Positions 33,304 through 44,594 of a stretch of 64,000 bases of DNA are shown in pieces. This stretch comes from Carettochelys insculpta (lineage: Eukaryota > Chordata > Testudines > Carettochelyidae): assembly GCF_033958435.1 (NCBI RefSeq), contig NC_134152.1, positions 16,106,001 through 16,170,000 of the forward strand. The letters are read 5' to 3'. Within the stretch, counting starts at the first letter, position 1, and every line of letters begins with the position of its first letter. A model generated the notes under the pieces. That model was given only the letters and a program-made list of their open reading frames with translations, made no database searches and was not told where the DNA came from. Made by a program: the position numbers and the translations under genes.

Positions 33304-35160
33304 CTGAGGGTGGGGCAGCAATTTCAAAAGACATCTAAAGACAAGGACTTGATTGTTTTCCATTTGTTAAATAGATTTTCCCTCAGGGTGGGAACCCTTT
33401 TTTCAGCCGTACCATCCTCATGGAAAAGTACCAGATTCAAGATGGAGTCCAGCACCAAGTGGTATAGTCAAATGACTTTCTAGGACCAACCACAGTTTGG
33501 GCTTAGAGGAAGAAATAAAAAGCATTCACGGGTTGTTGTTTTGAGTACTGAGTCACTAAGTTCCTAAAGTATCACTAATGGACCTCATTAGCACATTTAG
33601 AATTAAACAGGTGCTCAATTAATATTCCAAACTTCACACACAAGAATGACACACAGCCTGGCTGTCAGAGGAGCAGGGAGGCAAAGGGACCAACTGTCCT
33701 GGGACCCTATGATTCAAAAGGGCCTAGGGCTTCTGGCCTCCACTGCCACTAGTGCAGCAGCAGTGGGTGCCCTGGGCCCTTTAAATGACCACTGAACACA
33801 GCACTGAGGGCTGCCTGGAAACTGGGAGGGGAATATGGTGTATCCGGATGGGGCTAAAGGCTAGCTGCCACCAGCCCCGCACCTTCTGCCTGAGGCCCCA
33901 CCCCTTCCAGGAGCACAGAGCCTCCCATCCAGGAATCTGGCAAGACTATTGGCCTCCCTGATGATACGTGCACAAAAATAGGCTGTGCAGATTCAGCTGG
34001 TACTAACTTTAAAATATGTCACGTGACCTGTTTTGCATAAAGTAAGACATAGTCATAAACCTGTCTTCATAAAGGACAAGGGAGGTGACACTAATATTTC
34101 AATACTGGGTGACATTTCAAGCCTTTTAGGGTGAGATTTACAAAATATTTAGAAACCTACATGCAGACAGATGAGATTTAGGATCTAACTCGTAGAGGGG
34201 TGTAAATCCCACTTGGCATCTAGCTGCACCTTCAGATCTCAAACTAGCTTTGTAATTCTGGTCCCTAACTTTGTGTTCCTATTGGTACACTCTTTTTGCT
34301 GATGTTGGAAGCAATGTTCTAGTGATGTCAAGTCTAAATTCCTCACCTGGACTTGGGCATAGCAAAAGAAAACCTGCCTGAGAAAATCCATCAAAGAGTT
34401 TACACTGTGTTGAGTGTATGCTGCAGGAGCAGTTAGGGAGTTTAGTCAATGCAGCGTGCTTGGAAGTATTTCCTCTGAAGTGTGTGCATATGTAAATGCT
34501 TATTGTTTGAAGCAAGCTGACAAGGCTTTGCAGGAGAGCCTTAATCTGCCAAGTGAATTCCCCCGGCTGACCCTTTTTTGCTGACTAGTAAAAAAGAGTA
34601 ACTATTTTTTCTGTTGTTAACTGACAGTAATTCACTTAAGTTAATGTTTAAAGTGGTTTGACTAAAAATGTCCCTACACTGTACACTTTAGTCAAGCAGC
34701 CCTTTAATCTGGTCCATCAGTTCAGCAGTATCTTCTATGTAAACATCCTGTGAAAAATTAAACCTCAACAGCAGAGCTCCATAGAGAAATTCCTGGGTGG
34801 CAGGAAAGTGTGGGGCTGTATTTTAATGGGGTGCTCTAGAGCAAAATATTTTCACAAGAGAGATTTCATGTCTCTGATGCACAGTGTTCAGTTAGTGCTT
34901 CAGTGTGTTAGAAATTGATGTAAATTTCAAGCAGCACTTACTTTGCTATGGAATATTTTGTTGACTGTTTTTTCAATTTCAAAATGTGCTGGAACTCAAA
35001 CTACATAACTGAAATGTGTTTCTAGGCTAGTATATCAGAGGATCTCTAGATTCAGTTCACCCACAAGGGCTGAAGTAATACAGAAATAGCTCTCTAATGA
35101 TCAGGAAACTGTTTTTTATACAGACAAGCATGCATTTCATAATGGACCTTTTGCTGTCTT
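33304..35160. other. unassigned stretch
   Basis: No gene recognised. Slightly G/C-richer at 33660-33960, where short frames have no resemblance to known proteins. Confidence 0.35.
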
Positions 35161-35161
35161 A

Positions 35162-35408
35162 GGATATGTCTACACTTAGGGGAAGATTGACCTGCTGGTG
35201 GTCAATCTTCTGGGGTTTGATTTAGCATGCCTAGTGGGAAACGCGCAAAATCAAAATGTCATGATGCCGCTATCAACCACAGTTCTCCTGACAGTCACGA
35301 GGAGTAAGGGAAGTCAATATGAGATTTTCCCCCGACTCCAGCTATGCAATTCTTATAGCTGGATTTGCGTATCTAAAACCAATTTTATCCCCTAGTGTAG
35401 ACCTGGCC
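35162..35408. mobile_element. small TIR element, non-coding
   Basis: The ends are GGATATGTCTACACTTAG and CTAGTGTAGACCTGGCC, an inverted repeat. The interior includes ATTGACCTGCTGGTGGTCAA, a local hairpin, and AGCTATGCAATTC, which links it to the elements at 10019 and 33109 read in reverse. No ORF. Confidence 0.6.
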
Positions 35409-37919
35409 AAAGTAACCACCATGCATTATAAACAGATTTAAGGTCCTTTACAGTTGGTTTTAGGATAATTCACCATGCATTCATGCAAGGCATGTGTGTA
35501 TTAGCAAAGCAATACTAAATGCATCAAAGCATTTGTTAAAAAATATGTACTAAACTCATGGCTGTAGGTTTGCACCACCTTCCCCCAGAAAAAGAAGTGA
35601 AGCCTTCCAGTAAACATGAGCACAAAGGGCTCAGGTAGCAGTATTGTGGAAGGTCATCAGCCTTGTTTACTCATGGTGTGGATCAGCTATCAAAGTCTAG
35701 CTCTGTTTGGTAGAGATGCTCCTCCTGGAAGTGGGACTGCCCCTCTTTTATCACACACAATATTTATATTCTCTGTATTTAATCACTGGGCATTCATCAG
35801 AGGGAAAATCTCATGTGCTCCCTGCAGTAGAATGTCTTCTAGCTTCTGTGGGCAGTGCAAACACTTTTGGTGAGCCTAGCAATTTTGCCTGAGAAGGGTT
35901 AGCACAGATGTTTTCTTACTTTCATAACACATAGTTTCACACACCTTAGGGTTCAGAGAAAACCCCAAAACTCCAAAAGCTCTGAGTTTCACCCAGTTCC
36001 CGACACCAATCCTAATTTCTCATCATGCTAATGTGAAACCATAAATCAGCACGAATTCACTGGAATGTCTGTGAAGCTGGTCTGGATTTCCAGCTGACTT
36101 TAAAGAAAAACCTTGAAAGCAAGAGAGAGAAGAGAGAAAGAGTTGTCAGATTTTCTGCTGAGCAATCCTCACAAATCTACATGAGTCAGCAATTAGATAA
36201 GGAATTTTTATGGTGAAATGGAGATTTCTTAAAGCCCCTCAGCTAAATATTCCAAGAAGGGGAGATATGTTGGGGCACAGAGTTAAAGAAGAGAGCCACA
36301 CATACAGAAACACTGAGAAAGAGCCAATCCTGCTCAAGAATAAAAAATTAGGATTTAAAGAAGGGAGAAATTGCTCAAGTCACACAAATTGAATGATCCA
36401 TCATTTAGCAGTGTTTAAAGCCAGTATTGTTGGTTTCTTCCATTATAAACACAGGGCTGCTAACAAAGTTGAGGTCCAGCTTCATGTTTAGCTCAGATCA
36501 CAGATACATATATGGAGCAGGATTCCATCTTTGTTTTTGTGTAAGGGCTTCTCCACACAAGAAAAGTTTACTGGCAGAATTACACTGTTGTAATTATATT
36601 TCTGTGTTTATACAGAGATCCCTATTTGGACACCCTTGTTTTGAGGTAAGACATGGGTGTTGGGGAGTTTGCACTGGTATGACTATTGCTGTATAATCAT
36701 ACCAATCTAATTTTGCTCATAAATGTTCCCATGGAGAGAAGCCATACACATAATTGTGCTTTAGGGAAGTCTGGGGTTTTAACCTCTCATTACTTTTCCA
36801 TCTGTTATAGGCTTGTTTATGTGGTTTTTCATTTTTGTTGGTCTACTATTATTTACTAAAATAATTGTGCTTTGTAAATGTTCACTGTGTTCTTTTATAC
36901 TTGTTTAGTTTTAAGTATTTATCATGTAAGGTGAACAGATGTAGGTTGCATAAATGTAACTGCATTGTTTATAAGGCAGTGTAATAGTAAGGACAGGCAC
37001 CCATTGAGAAAATATGCAGGCCGCCCCTATTTTTGCTGTTTGTTCTTTCTGTCTTCCAGTGCAATAGTCAAAATGTCAAATGTTTGTGCATTTTTTACAT
37101 CAAGTTAAGCAGTCACTTTACTCTTATTGATTTTTACTTAAACAAAGCCTGGGCTTCAGTCCTGCAGCATATGGTGTACAACGTCATTGCCAGGCCTACC
37201 CAGAACCTCACTGAAGTAAGAATTCTGTGCAGGGGCAGCATTTCACCAGACAAGATACTGCAGGATGAGGCAGTGCTGTCTCGGCGTAGCAGATCCCTGG
37301 ATATTTAACGTGAAGGTCAGCAAGGCCTTTTCTTTGTTGTCATATGGAGGAAATTACACCTGCTAACACACTCCAAATGTCAATAACTTCTTATGCCTGT
37401 GTCTAAAAAGATATGATAGTTTCTTCCAATGTTTAAAAACTAAACCTATATTAAAGATATTGCAAATATTATTACAGTAGTTTCCAGTTAACTGGAAATG
37501 AATTTTTAAACTCCTTCCAAATTACCCATTTTTGTAGTTTTAGAACCATTGTCTTAATCCAGTTTGCAAACTGTGCACTGTGACCAGGTGCAATAGACCT
37601 GGTACTATCTAGCTCATATCACCATTGCAAACTCTGAGACAGCACAGAGCTGGCTTGCAGCAACAATCCAGGGCGCTGTGATAGAACCCATCCAACATCT
37701 CGGTGCTGAATTCATTCTACCAAACCAGGCTGCCATCTCTAGGGGGTGGGCTGGCAGTCCCATACTGCAGCTATGAAAAAATGGCTTCTATAATAAAGAA
37801 TGTACTTCTTCTCCATCCGCTGAAGTGAAGCATAGGTTTATGTTGTACTCCTTATAAACAAGCTAGGGACATACAGTCTAACTCTAGTTGGAGCTACTGT
37901 AAGGAAAACCATTCCCAGA
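35409..37919. other. unassigned stretch; no convincing exon
   Basis: No gene recognised. A plus-strand frame at 37033-37308 begins near a polypyrimidine-AG and has a GTAAGA downstream, but the peptide resembles no family I know. Confidence 0.35.
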
Positions 37920-38002
37920 AAATAGTTATCAGTGGTTCACAGTCAGGCATAACAAGTTGGGTCCCTCAGGGATCAGTTCTGGGTCCAGTTCTTTTGAATA
38001 TC

Positions 38003-38160
38003 ATAGAATCACAGAATCATATAACAATAGAGCTGGAAGAGACCTAAAAAAGCCATCGAGTCCAACCCCCTGCCCTAGGCAGGACCAAACCCATCAGATC
38101 AGCCCAGCCAGGGCTTTGTCAAGGCGAGACTTAAACACCTCCAGGGATGGAGACTCCCCT
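38003..38160 (-). repeat. CR1 3' tail inserted in reverse
   Basis: This is a second CR1, only its 3' end, in opposite orientation to the host CR1. In plus-strand view it starts ATAGAATCACAGAATCAT, then AGAGCTGGAAGAGACC and GTCCAACCCCCTGCCC, the diagnostic CR1 tail. The host reading frame (NIFINDL) is split, with ATATC repeated on both sides (37998-38002 and 38161-38165), a short target duplication. Confidence 0.8.
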
Positions 38161-38375
38161 ATATCTTCATCAATGATTTAGGTAACAGCATAGAGAGAAC
38201 CTGTATGAAGTTTGCAGATGATGCTAATTTGGCAGGGTTTGGAAGTTCTTTGAAAGTAGGATTATAAATCAAAATGACCTGGACAAATTGGAGAAATGGT
38301 CCAAAGTAGATGGGAAGAAATTCAAAAAGGACAATGGCTAAGTACTGCACGTAGGAAGGCACAATCAGCTGCAGA

Positions 38376-38562
38376 CAGACTTCCCTGTAAGCTAAGTGCT
38401 TGGGTGAGCTGCCCAGGAGCAATTCAAATACCACTCACCTGATAAGCAGAGCTCCCACAGCTGGCAGCACCTGTTTCTGCTGCCAGTGCAGATCTGCAAA
38501 TGCCTTGGTGCACATAGCAAAATATATTCCTCACAGGGAGGGCAAAAATTGAGGGAACATTG
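38376..38562. mobile_element. non-autonomous hAT-like element, second copy
   Basis: The left end is CAGACTTCCCTGTAAG and the right end GAGGGAACATTG. The flanking 8-mers gctgcaga (38368-38375) and gttgcaga (38563-38570) match at 7 of 8. Same family as 6899-7101. It lies inside the CR1. Confidence 0.75.
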
Positions 38563-39079
38563 GTTGCAGACATACAAAGTTGGGGGAATGACTGCCTCGG
38601 AAATGGTACTGCAGAAGGGGATCTAGAGTTCAGAGTGGACCACATACTACATGTGATTCAACAGTGCAGCACTGTTACAAAAAAGAACCATACTGGGATG
38701 TATTAAAAGGAGTATTGTCAGCAAGAAATGAGAAGTAATTCTTCCTTTCTACTCTGAGCTGATTTGGTACTGTATCCATTTCTTGCAGGAGTGATAAAAA
38801 TGTTCTTATTACCCTCTGAAGATAAGAGAGAAAGCAATGGCCTTAAATTGCAACACAGGTGGTTTAAGCTGCACATCGGGAAAAACTTCCTTTTGGGGTT
38901 TTTAAGCACTTAAATAAATTACCTAGGGTTGTTGTGGAATCTCCATCACTGGAGATTTTCAAGAGCAGTTTAGACAGAAAAAGTTGCAGGTATGGTCTAT
39001 ATTTAGTCCTGCCTTGAGAGAAGGGGATTGGACTAGAAGACCTCTCAAGATCCCTTCCAATTCTAGGTTTCTATGATTA

Positions 39080-39525
39080 GCAGCTCCTGCTTTTTAAGCT
39101 CTAACTGATTGTAATGTGGTAGAATCATGTTCAACCAGCTATATTTCCTGTGATTTGGAATATGTTCGTTGTTTTAGGCCCTTTTCTAAAATGCATCCCT
39201 GGAACAATGGGCAAATGTAAACAATTTAGATGTGGATCTGAAAATCCAGGAGGAAGTGGTGTTTCATATATGGAGAATAAAGTTTTGGCTATATCTTTCT
39301 ACCTGGAATGAGTTACTGTTTGGATACAAGGTTAATTGGAAATCCTTCCACTCTTCTGACAAGCCCTGCTTTTTATTTTGCTTTCTGAAACTTTTAATAG
39401 AACAACACATAGTTGTTTTTCTGGATGTCCACAATACTTGTAAACTGAACGTAGATGTCACAATCATATAATTTTAAATACTGAGAAACTGAGCCATTTA
39501 ATTATTTCTGATACATAAGGATTTG
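39080..39525. other. unassigned stretch
   Basis: No gene or repeat recognised. Confidence 0.35.
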
Positions 39526-39536
39526 TTTCAAATGAA

Positions 39537-39813
39537 ATCAGAGAAGTAGCTGTGTTAGTCTGTAGCTTCAAGAACAACAAGAAGGCTTGTGGCACCTTAT
39601 AGACTAACAGATATCTAACTAACTGAAATACCTGTTAGTCTATAAGGTGCCACAAGACTTCCTGTTGTTCTCGAAACAATCCTGTAGTACGTTAAAGACT
39701 AACAAATTTATTTATGAGGTAATGGGAAAATCTGAAGAAGCAGGCCTTACCCACGAAAGCTCACTACCCAAATAAATTTGTTAGTCTTTAAGGTGCTACA
39801 GGGCTGCTTGTTT
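39537..39813. mobile_element. Penelope terminal composite with 11-bp duplication
   Basis: This 277-bp insertion is flanked by the exact 11-mer tttcaaatgaa (39526-39536 and 39814-39824). It contains four terminal blocks: a minus-strand end with the extension (GTGTTAGTCTGTAGCTTCAA, then GGCACCTTATAGACTAACAG), its plus-strand counterpart (CTGTTAGTCTATAAGGTGCC), then a minus and a plus end of the second terminal type (ACGTTAAAGACTAACAAATT; AATTTGTTAGTCTTTAAGGT). No coding sequence remains. Two inverted pairs of terminal blocks lie inside one target duplication. Confidence 0.85.
39732..39766 (+). ncRNA. hammerhead-like core, stem II weakened
   Basis: CTGAAGA (39732-39738) fits CUGANGA. GAAA lies at 39755-39758, and a minimal stem III (AG/CU) ends in the NUH triplet CTA. 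Stem II (GCAGG against CCCAC) has two mismatches, so activity is doubtful. Confidence 0.4.
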
Positions 39814-39824
39814 TTTCAAATGAA

Positions 39825-42137
39825 CATTATACTCAAACTATTATGGAAAGGTCCTATAAGTTTTCATAGAGATTAAACAATAGGGGTGTATATAAGATTA
39901 CCCTAGTCGATTTATATAATGTCTATAAATTTCTAAAGAAAGCACAGAATTCTCTGTTAAATGGCATAGTACTTTTCCATCGATATAGATGACTCTTACT
40001 TTCATTCTCCTCCTCTCTACATACCATTTGCGGCTTTACTAGGATTAACAAAGCATTCCAAATATTTTTATGGGGAAGTAATAAATTTGCAAATAAACCT
40101 CATAAAAATATTTATCTACAAATGACACCAGAAAACCTAAACTCCACAGTGCACTCTTTCAAATGATACAGCCTATTTACTGAGGCAGCCTGTACTTTAC
40201 TGTGATACTGGTTCTGGTGCTGAGCTTGATTGCATGTGTTTAGAAAAAAAACTCTCACCTCACTGCCACTTTCTTGTGTCTCATTACTACAGAAATACAT
40301 ATCCTATTCTAGTCACACTGTCTAATGTGCCTCTGTCAGGGTGCAAATTATTTAAGGAAATCCCCTCTGTGCCCATAACAATGCCAATATGGAAATACCC
40401 TTCTTTAAAAATTAATAACTAAATAATATGTGGACTCCCATAGATTTAATAAAGCTGTAGACAATGTTAAGCAGCGCTTTTTAAACTAACTCTATTTCTT
40501 TGGAATGCTTAGCTATGGTACCAACTTAGCAAAAATCAGTTTGGGAGAACTCTTAATTTTTAACACAATTTAATCAAAACATCTATTTGCTATTCAGTAG
40601 ATACTGTCTGTACCTAAATAATTACCATGGCTATTGGAACGCATGCATACTTGGCCAGACTGAACACCTATTTAAGCAGGGATCAGCAGTACAAATCAAC
40701 AGGGCTAGACTGATATGTGCAGCACTCTCACCATGCACAGGGATTTACCTGGAGCAGTCTGAACTCCGTTCTGTACTGGCTTGCAAAGCTCCGTGGAAAT
40801 ACACACTCCTTACACTGTGCCCTGTAGACTCACCTATTTCACACCAGGACAGGCAGGGCTGTCCTGAAGGGGTGGCAGGGCCCAGAACAATCCCCACCAT
40901 TGGCGACACCCTCCTCCCGCACCTCAGGCCCCACTTCTGCCACATTCCGTTCCCACCCTGTCCCTGACCTCTCCCACCAACCAGGCTGGGAATTAGCTGG
41001 GGAATAGCAGGAGCAGCAGCAGGTTTGCTTTCCCTCGCCCCTTTCCCTCAGCCACCACTGCATGGTGCAAGCTGCCGCCTGCTCTGCTCAGCTCTGCTGC
41101 GCCCTTCCAGCCTGCTGAGCCCTGCGTTTCCCTGGGTGTCAGGAAGCAGAGGCTGCTTCCTGGTGCCATGGAGAAGCAGGACTCAGTGGGCTGGGAGGCC
41201 ACCTGGAACAGAACAGGCTGCTGCTCGTGCTGTGTGGTGAGCGTGGGGTGAGGGGAGGGGAGCAGACCCACTGCTGCTGCCACTGTCTACCCCTGCTGCC
41301 TGCTCCCTGCCCCAGGTGATCTTCCTCCCTTCCCATCCACAGGACAGCTGGGGTGGCTGCCATGGGGGTCCCCAAAGCGCTGGTCCTGGGGCAGCCACCC
41401 CACCTCATCTGACGGATGGGATGGGTCTGGGGGTAGGTTTCAAAGTTCCCTCCGAGAACCCCTGTCAGCCTTTTCTCTTTTAAAACAAGTGGCCTACAGC
41501 TCACTCACCTACGCACATCACAATTGCTGCAGGAGGGTTATGGTCGTCTACCAAGCCGTGGCGTAAATAGGACAGCAAAAATGGGTGAGGCCCAACTTTC
41601 AGGTGGGTGGTTAATGATGGGGGGTGGACAGGATGGGATGGAGAAGGACTTATTGGGTCAAGAAGGATCAGATGTGCAGGAGGGATCCAGTGCCATGGGA
41701 AGAGGCAGGAGGGATCAGGTGCAGGAGGAGGCTGGTTGGATGCGGACCTGTCTCCCCACACACACCCCTTACTGTTCAGCAGAAACCTGAGCACATAGTC
41801 TGTGGCATGCTCCTGGAGAAGATGGGACCCCACCAGGGCTTGAGCTCCATCTACTCCTCCCAACCCTACTTGATATTCACCAGCCCAGCTGCATCCCCCT
41901 TCTGCTGCTGCCATGTGATGATGCCCCAGTTTCCAACCCCAGCAATAGCACTGCCCAGGAGAACACCCCACACCACCTGTGGTGCTAGCAATGGCACTGG
42001 AGACATGGGCAGCAGTGTGCGTCATTGGCAGGAGAGCCATGTGGCCAGGCTGTTGGACATCCAACTGGGGTCAGGAGCCATAGCCTGTGGATTTGAGGGG
42101 CTCCGATTTGGGTGGACCTGGACACTAAGTGGGTGGA
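39825..42137. other. unassigned; G/C-rich in 40840-42137
   Basis: The first kilobase is A/T-rich. From about 40840 the sequence becomes G/C-rich with overlapping long frames on both strands (up to 187 codons at 41501-42064). These lack any recognisable domain, overlap each other, and are Pro/Ser/Gly-rich, as expected from composition. No CpG-island promoter with a gene can be supported. Confidence 0.35.
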
Positions 42138-42420
42138 TGTCAAGGTTGTTCCCCACTCTGACACTCTGAGTGCAGGACGGGTGGCGGGGGCTGCAAGAGA
42201 ACTTAAAGGTACCTTGCCTCTATAGGCTTCCGCTTAAAACCTTCCCAAGGTCACAGATTCCCTGACCCTAGGAGGTAGCTGCCACCACCTGTGTGAGGAA
42301 AAGCTCCTCTTTAAAACCCAGGAAGACACACTTGGGATGTTTCCCTGTGGGCTAACCCCAAGCTCTTAATCCTACCTTAGGAGAGAGCTTGAAAACAGCT
42401 AACTAAGCTGCAATCTGATA

Positions 42421-42670
42421 AGAATCAGAAAGGTAGCCATGTTAGTCTGTATCTTCAAGAACAACAAGAAATCCTGTGGCACCTTATAGACTGACAGATA
42501 TTTTGGAGCATAATTTTTCGTGGGCAAAGACCCACTTCATCAGATGCACAAGTGGGGGAGGGGAGGTTAGAGGTGTATTTAAAGAGGGATGAAGAAGGTC
42601 TTTGCCCATGAAAGCTTATGCTCCAAAATATCTCTTAGTCTATAATGTGCCACAGGACTTCCTGTTGTTC
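42421..42670. mobile_element. Penelope terminal composite with 12-bp duplication
   Basis: This 250-bp insertion in an LTR is flanked by tgcaatctgata (42409-42420) and tgcagtctgata (42671-42682), 11 of 12 matching. The left half (to about 42590) is a minus-strand 3' terminus with the extension GCCATGTTAGTCTGTATC. The right half is a plus-strand terminus (GAAAGCTTATGCTCCAAAAT, then TATAATGTGCCACAGGACTT) without it. No coding sequence. It has the same outward-facing arrangement as 5062-6508. Confidence 0.85.
42506..42543 (-). ncRNA. hammerhead-like core in Penelope terminus
   Basis: On the minus strand: CTGATGA (42543-42537), one A, a 5-bp stem II (GTGGG with CCCAC) closed by a short loop, GAAA (42519-42516), then ATTATG and CTC. 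The conserved boxes are intact. Stem III has lost two pairs (AA in place of GC) and there is an additional A before stem II. Stem I is not evident. Hammerhead motifs are known in Penelope-like elements; activity here is not shown. Confidence 0.5.
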
Positions 42671-43193
42671 TGCAGTCTGATAGCTGAGCTTTCAGTCTTA
42701 GGCATGGATATACACAGACCCTTCTCTAGGACACAGGAATCAAACCATTGCCTTTAAAACAAAAAAGGTGATTTATTAGCAAAACAAAAGATTTATGTGA
42801 TAAAGCATACTTGGTGGCTAAGTGTTAGAGAGCAGCTAACAAAAAAAAGGTAGGTTAAAGTGTAGAGAATTACTTCCCTGGGATTCAGTTTAAAAGTTAC
42901 AGCGTACAGAGTGTACATCAGTCAGCCTGAGAAGCCCCTCACCAAACCCAAAATGAATAATAACCTGTTTGTACCTGATAAATATTCCCTTCCTACTCAC
43001 ATATCAGAATGCCCAGATTTCCTTGAGGCCTGGATTTTTACTGAATTCCTTAAGCTTGCATAGGCTTTAAAATTTCTGTCTCTCTCCTCTGGCCACACAA
43101 AAGAAAGACCCTTCAGCAGGTAACCGCTTCACCTCAAAAAAACCCCCCTCTCTCTTCCCACTGGCTCACCTGGCTGCTGTTCAATCCTTTACA

Positions 43194-43278
43194 GACTATA
43201 TATGGGGGGGTGGATGAAATTCAGAGGCTTGCTGTGTGAAGGGGCTCACTCATACGAAAAGTTTGAAAACCACTGACG
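43194..43278. mobile_element. hAT-like end fragment
   Basis: Minus-strand reading starts CAGTGGTTTTCAAACTTTTC and continues into a stretch ending in a C/G run near 43207. This is the terminal part of a known sauropsid hAT-like repeat. The other end is missing. Confidence 0.5.
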
Positions 43279-43279
43279 T

Positions 43280-43795
43280 AGACTGAACTGAGCTTCTCGT
43301 TTTTGAACACTCCCTCCACTTGCATGGCTTTCTGTGTGCAGAGCATCACCTCAACCCTTTCCTCATCAGTGTGGGGTTTATACACTCCATGACATAAACC
43401 TATAATCTCTGGCTGAGTTACTGAAGTCCTCAAATTATCAGGTAAAGACTTCATATTACAGAGAATCCATTATTTACTCCAGTTTAAACCTGCAAGTGAT
43501 CCTGCTGCAGAAGCGTCTGCCAATCTGCCTCAGGGAAAAGCTCTTTTCCAACCTCAAATGGATGGTCAACTTACACTCAGCATGCCAGCAAGTCCCAACA
43601 GCCAGACACCTGGGAAGGAATTCTTGGTAGTAATTCAGAGTTCTGTCTGTTTAGTTTTCTATCCCCAGCCATTGGGGATATTTGTTACTAGCACTCTGAG
43701 AGGATTTAGAAATTAAATAGTATAGATCTTAAATGTTGCTGTTCTCCAAGTTTCATATTAATGCTTAAAGAAGTCAAAAAAATTACAAATGCACA
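43280..43795. other. unassigned stretch
   Basis: No gene or repeat recognised. Confidence 0.35.
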
Positions 43796-43796
43796 C

Positions 43797-43882
43797 TGTG
43801 TCTGTTTCCACACTACCCCTCCCTTTTGGAAGGGCCGTGAAAATTATGGCCATTCAAAAATGCAAATGAGGTGCTGCCATGC
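43797..43882. mobile_element. fragment of the second palindromic MITE type
   Basis: TGTGTCTGTTTCCACACTAC, then TTTTGGAAGGGCC and GCAAATGAGGTGC, resemble the element at 17334-17728. Only one side is present. Confidence 0.4.
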
Positions 43883-43945
43883 ACATTTTTGTCTTTTTAC
43901 AAGAAAATACTAATTTTCTTTTTAATATTTTTACATGGGGATGTA
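43883..43945. repeat. left member of a distant inverted repeat
   Basis: This 60-bp A/T-rich block (TTTGTCTTTTTACAAGAAAA to ACATGGGGATGTATTT) returns in inverted orientation at 49388-49447 with scattered mismatches, about 5.4 kb away. Confidence 0.6.
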
Positions 43946-43948
43946 TTT

Positions 43949-44471
43949 GCAATACACAATTCTATAGCAGGTGATGTATTGAGGGTGTAGTAAAATATGT
44001 TCAGTGTCCAAAAGTCCTTTTAATTAAAAGATAAATGCAAACCTCTTTCCAAATATCAGTAAACGTTATGTCCCTGATGAATACAAAATCATGTTGCAAT
44101 ATTCAGATTCTTTCAACACACCTGCCAGCCCAATATTTTAACAAACATGCGCGTGCACATAAAAATCCCCTACTTAAATGCCCCCAGAAAAGCAATCACA
44201 CCAATTTAGCCAGAAATTGCTGTGATTGCTTTTCTGGGGGCATTTAAGTAGGGGATTTTTATGTGCACGTGCATGTTTGCTAAAATATTGGGCTGGCAGG
44301 TGTGTTGAAAGAATCTGAATATTGCAACATGATTTTGTATTCATCAGGGACATAACGTTTACTGATATTTGGAAAGAGGTTTGCATTTATCCTTTAATTA
44401 AAAGGACTTTTGGACACTGAGCGTATTTTACTACATCCTCAACATATCACCCGCTATAAAATTGTGTATAG
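43949..44471. repeat. 523-bp near-perfect hairpin
   Basis: Two arms of about 250 bp (43949-44200 and 44221-44471) are inverted copies separated by a 20-bp loop. The centre reads AGCAATCACA ... TGTGATTGCT. Mismatches are few: for example GCGCGTGCACAT against ATGTGCACGTGC, and small end differences. Both strands therefore show the same 70-codon frame at mirror positions, which is an artefact. The outer ends (GCAATACACAATT and AATTGTGTATAGC) give no clear target duplication. It may be a fold-back DNA transposon, but I do not recognise the family. Confidence 0.85.
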
Positions 44472-44594
44472 CCATATGATATAATCAGACATATCTCAAA
44501 ATGAAGACTCCGCCACTTTTGTACTTGCATTTTCCCATGTTTTGTTTTCACCATTATTGTGTAAAAACACAAAAGAGATAGATATACCCATCTT

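Larger units (their letters stand above)
37920..39078 (+). pseudogene. CR1 LINE fragment with two nested insertions
   Basis: The plus strand starts inside the RT domain: GGGTCCCTCAGGGATCAGTT encodes the VPQGS.LGP block in a shifted frame. After an insertion at 38003-38160 it resumes with ATCTTCATCAATGATTTA (the IFINDL block), then TTTGCAGATGATGCTAATTT (FADD block, frame kept at these codons). It is interrupted again at 38376-38562, then runs through ACACAGGTGGTTTAAGCTGC to the CR1 3' end at TTCTAGGTTTCTATGATT (39061-39078). Dead by stops and insertions. Confidence 0.75.
42138..43193. mobile_element. solo LTR, turtle type, with Penelope insert
   Basis: The sequence begins TGTCAAGGTTGTTCCCCACT and ends AATCCTTTACA, giving TG...CA termini. 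I recognise this layout as a common turtle LTR. Without the Penelope insert (42421-42670) it is about 0.8 kb. No internal gag/pol region adjoins it, so it is probably a solo LTR. Orientation is not settled. The flanking pentamers (gtgga, gacta) match poorly. Confidence 0.6.

Noticed and set aside
37033..37308. Possible host exon with AG/GT-like borders
   Set aside because: The peptide is unknown, the borders are weak, and there is no neighbouring exon.
41501..42169. Overlapping open frames of 181-187 codons on both strands
   Set aside because: G/C-rich composition keeps frames open on both strands at once; no domain, no splice structure, no codon signal.
44035..44386. Two nearly identical 70-codon proteins on opposite strands
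   Set aside because: They are the two arms of one hairpin and not two genes.
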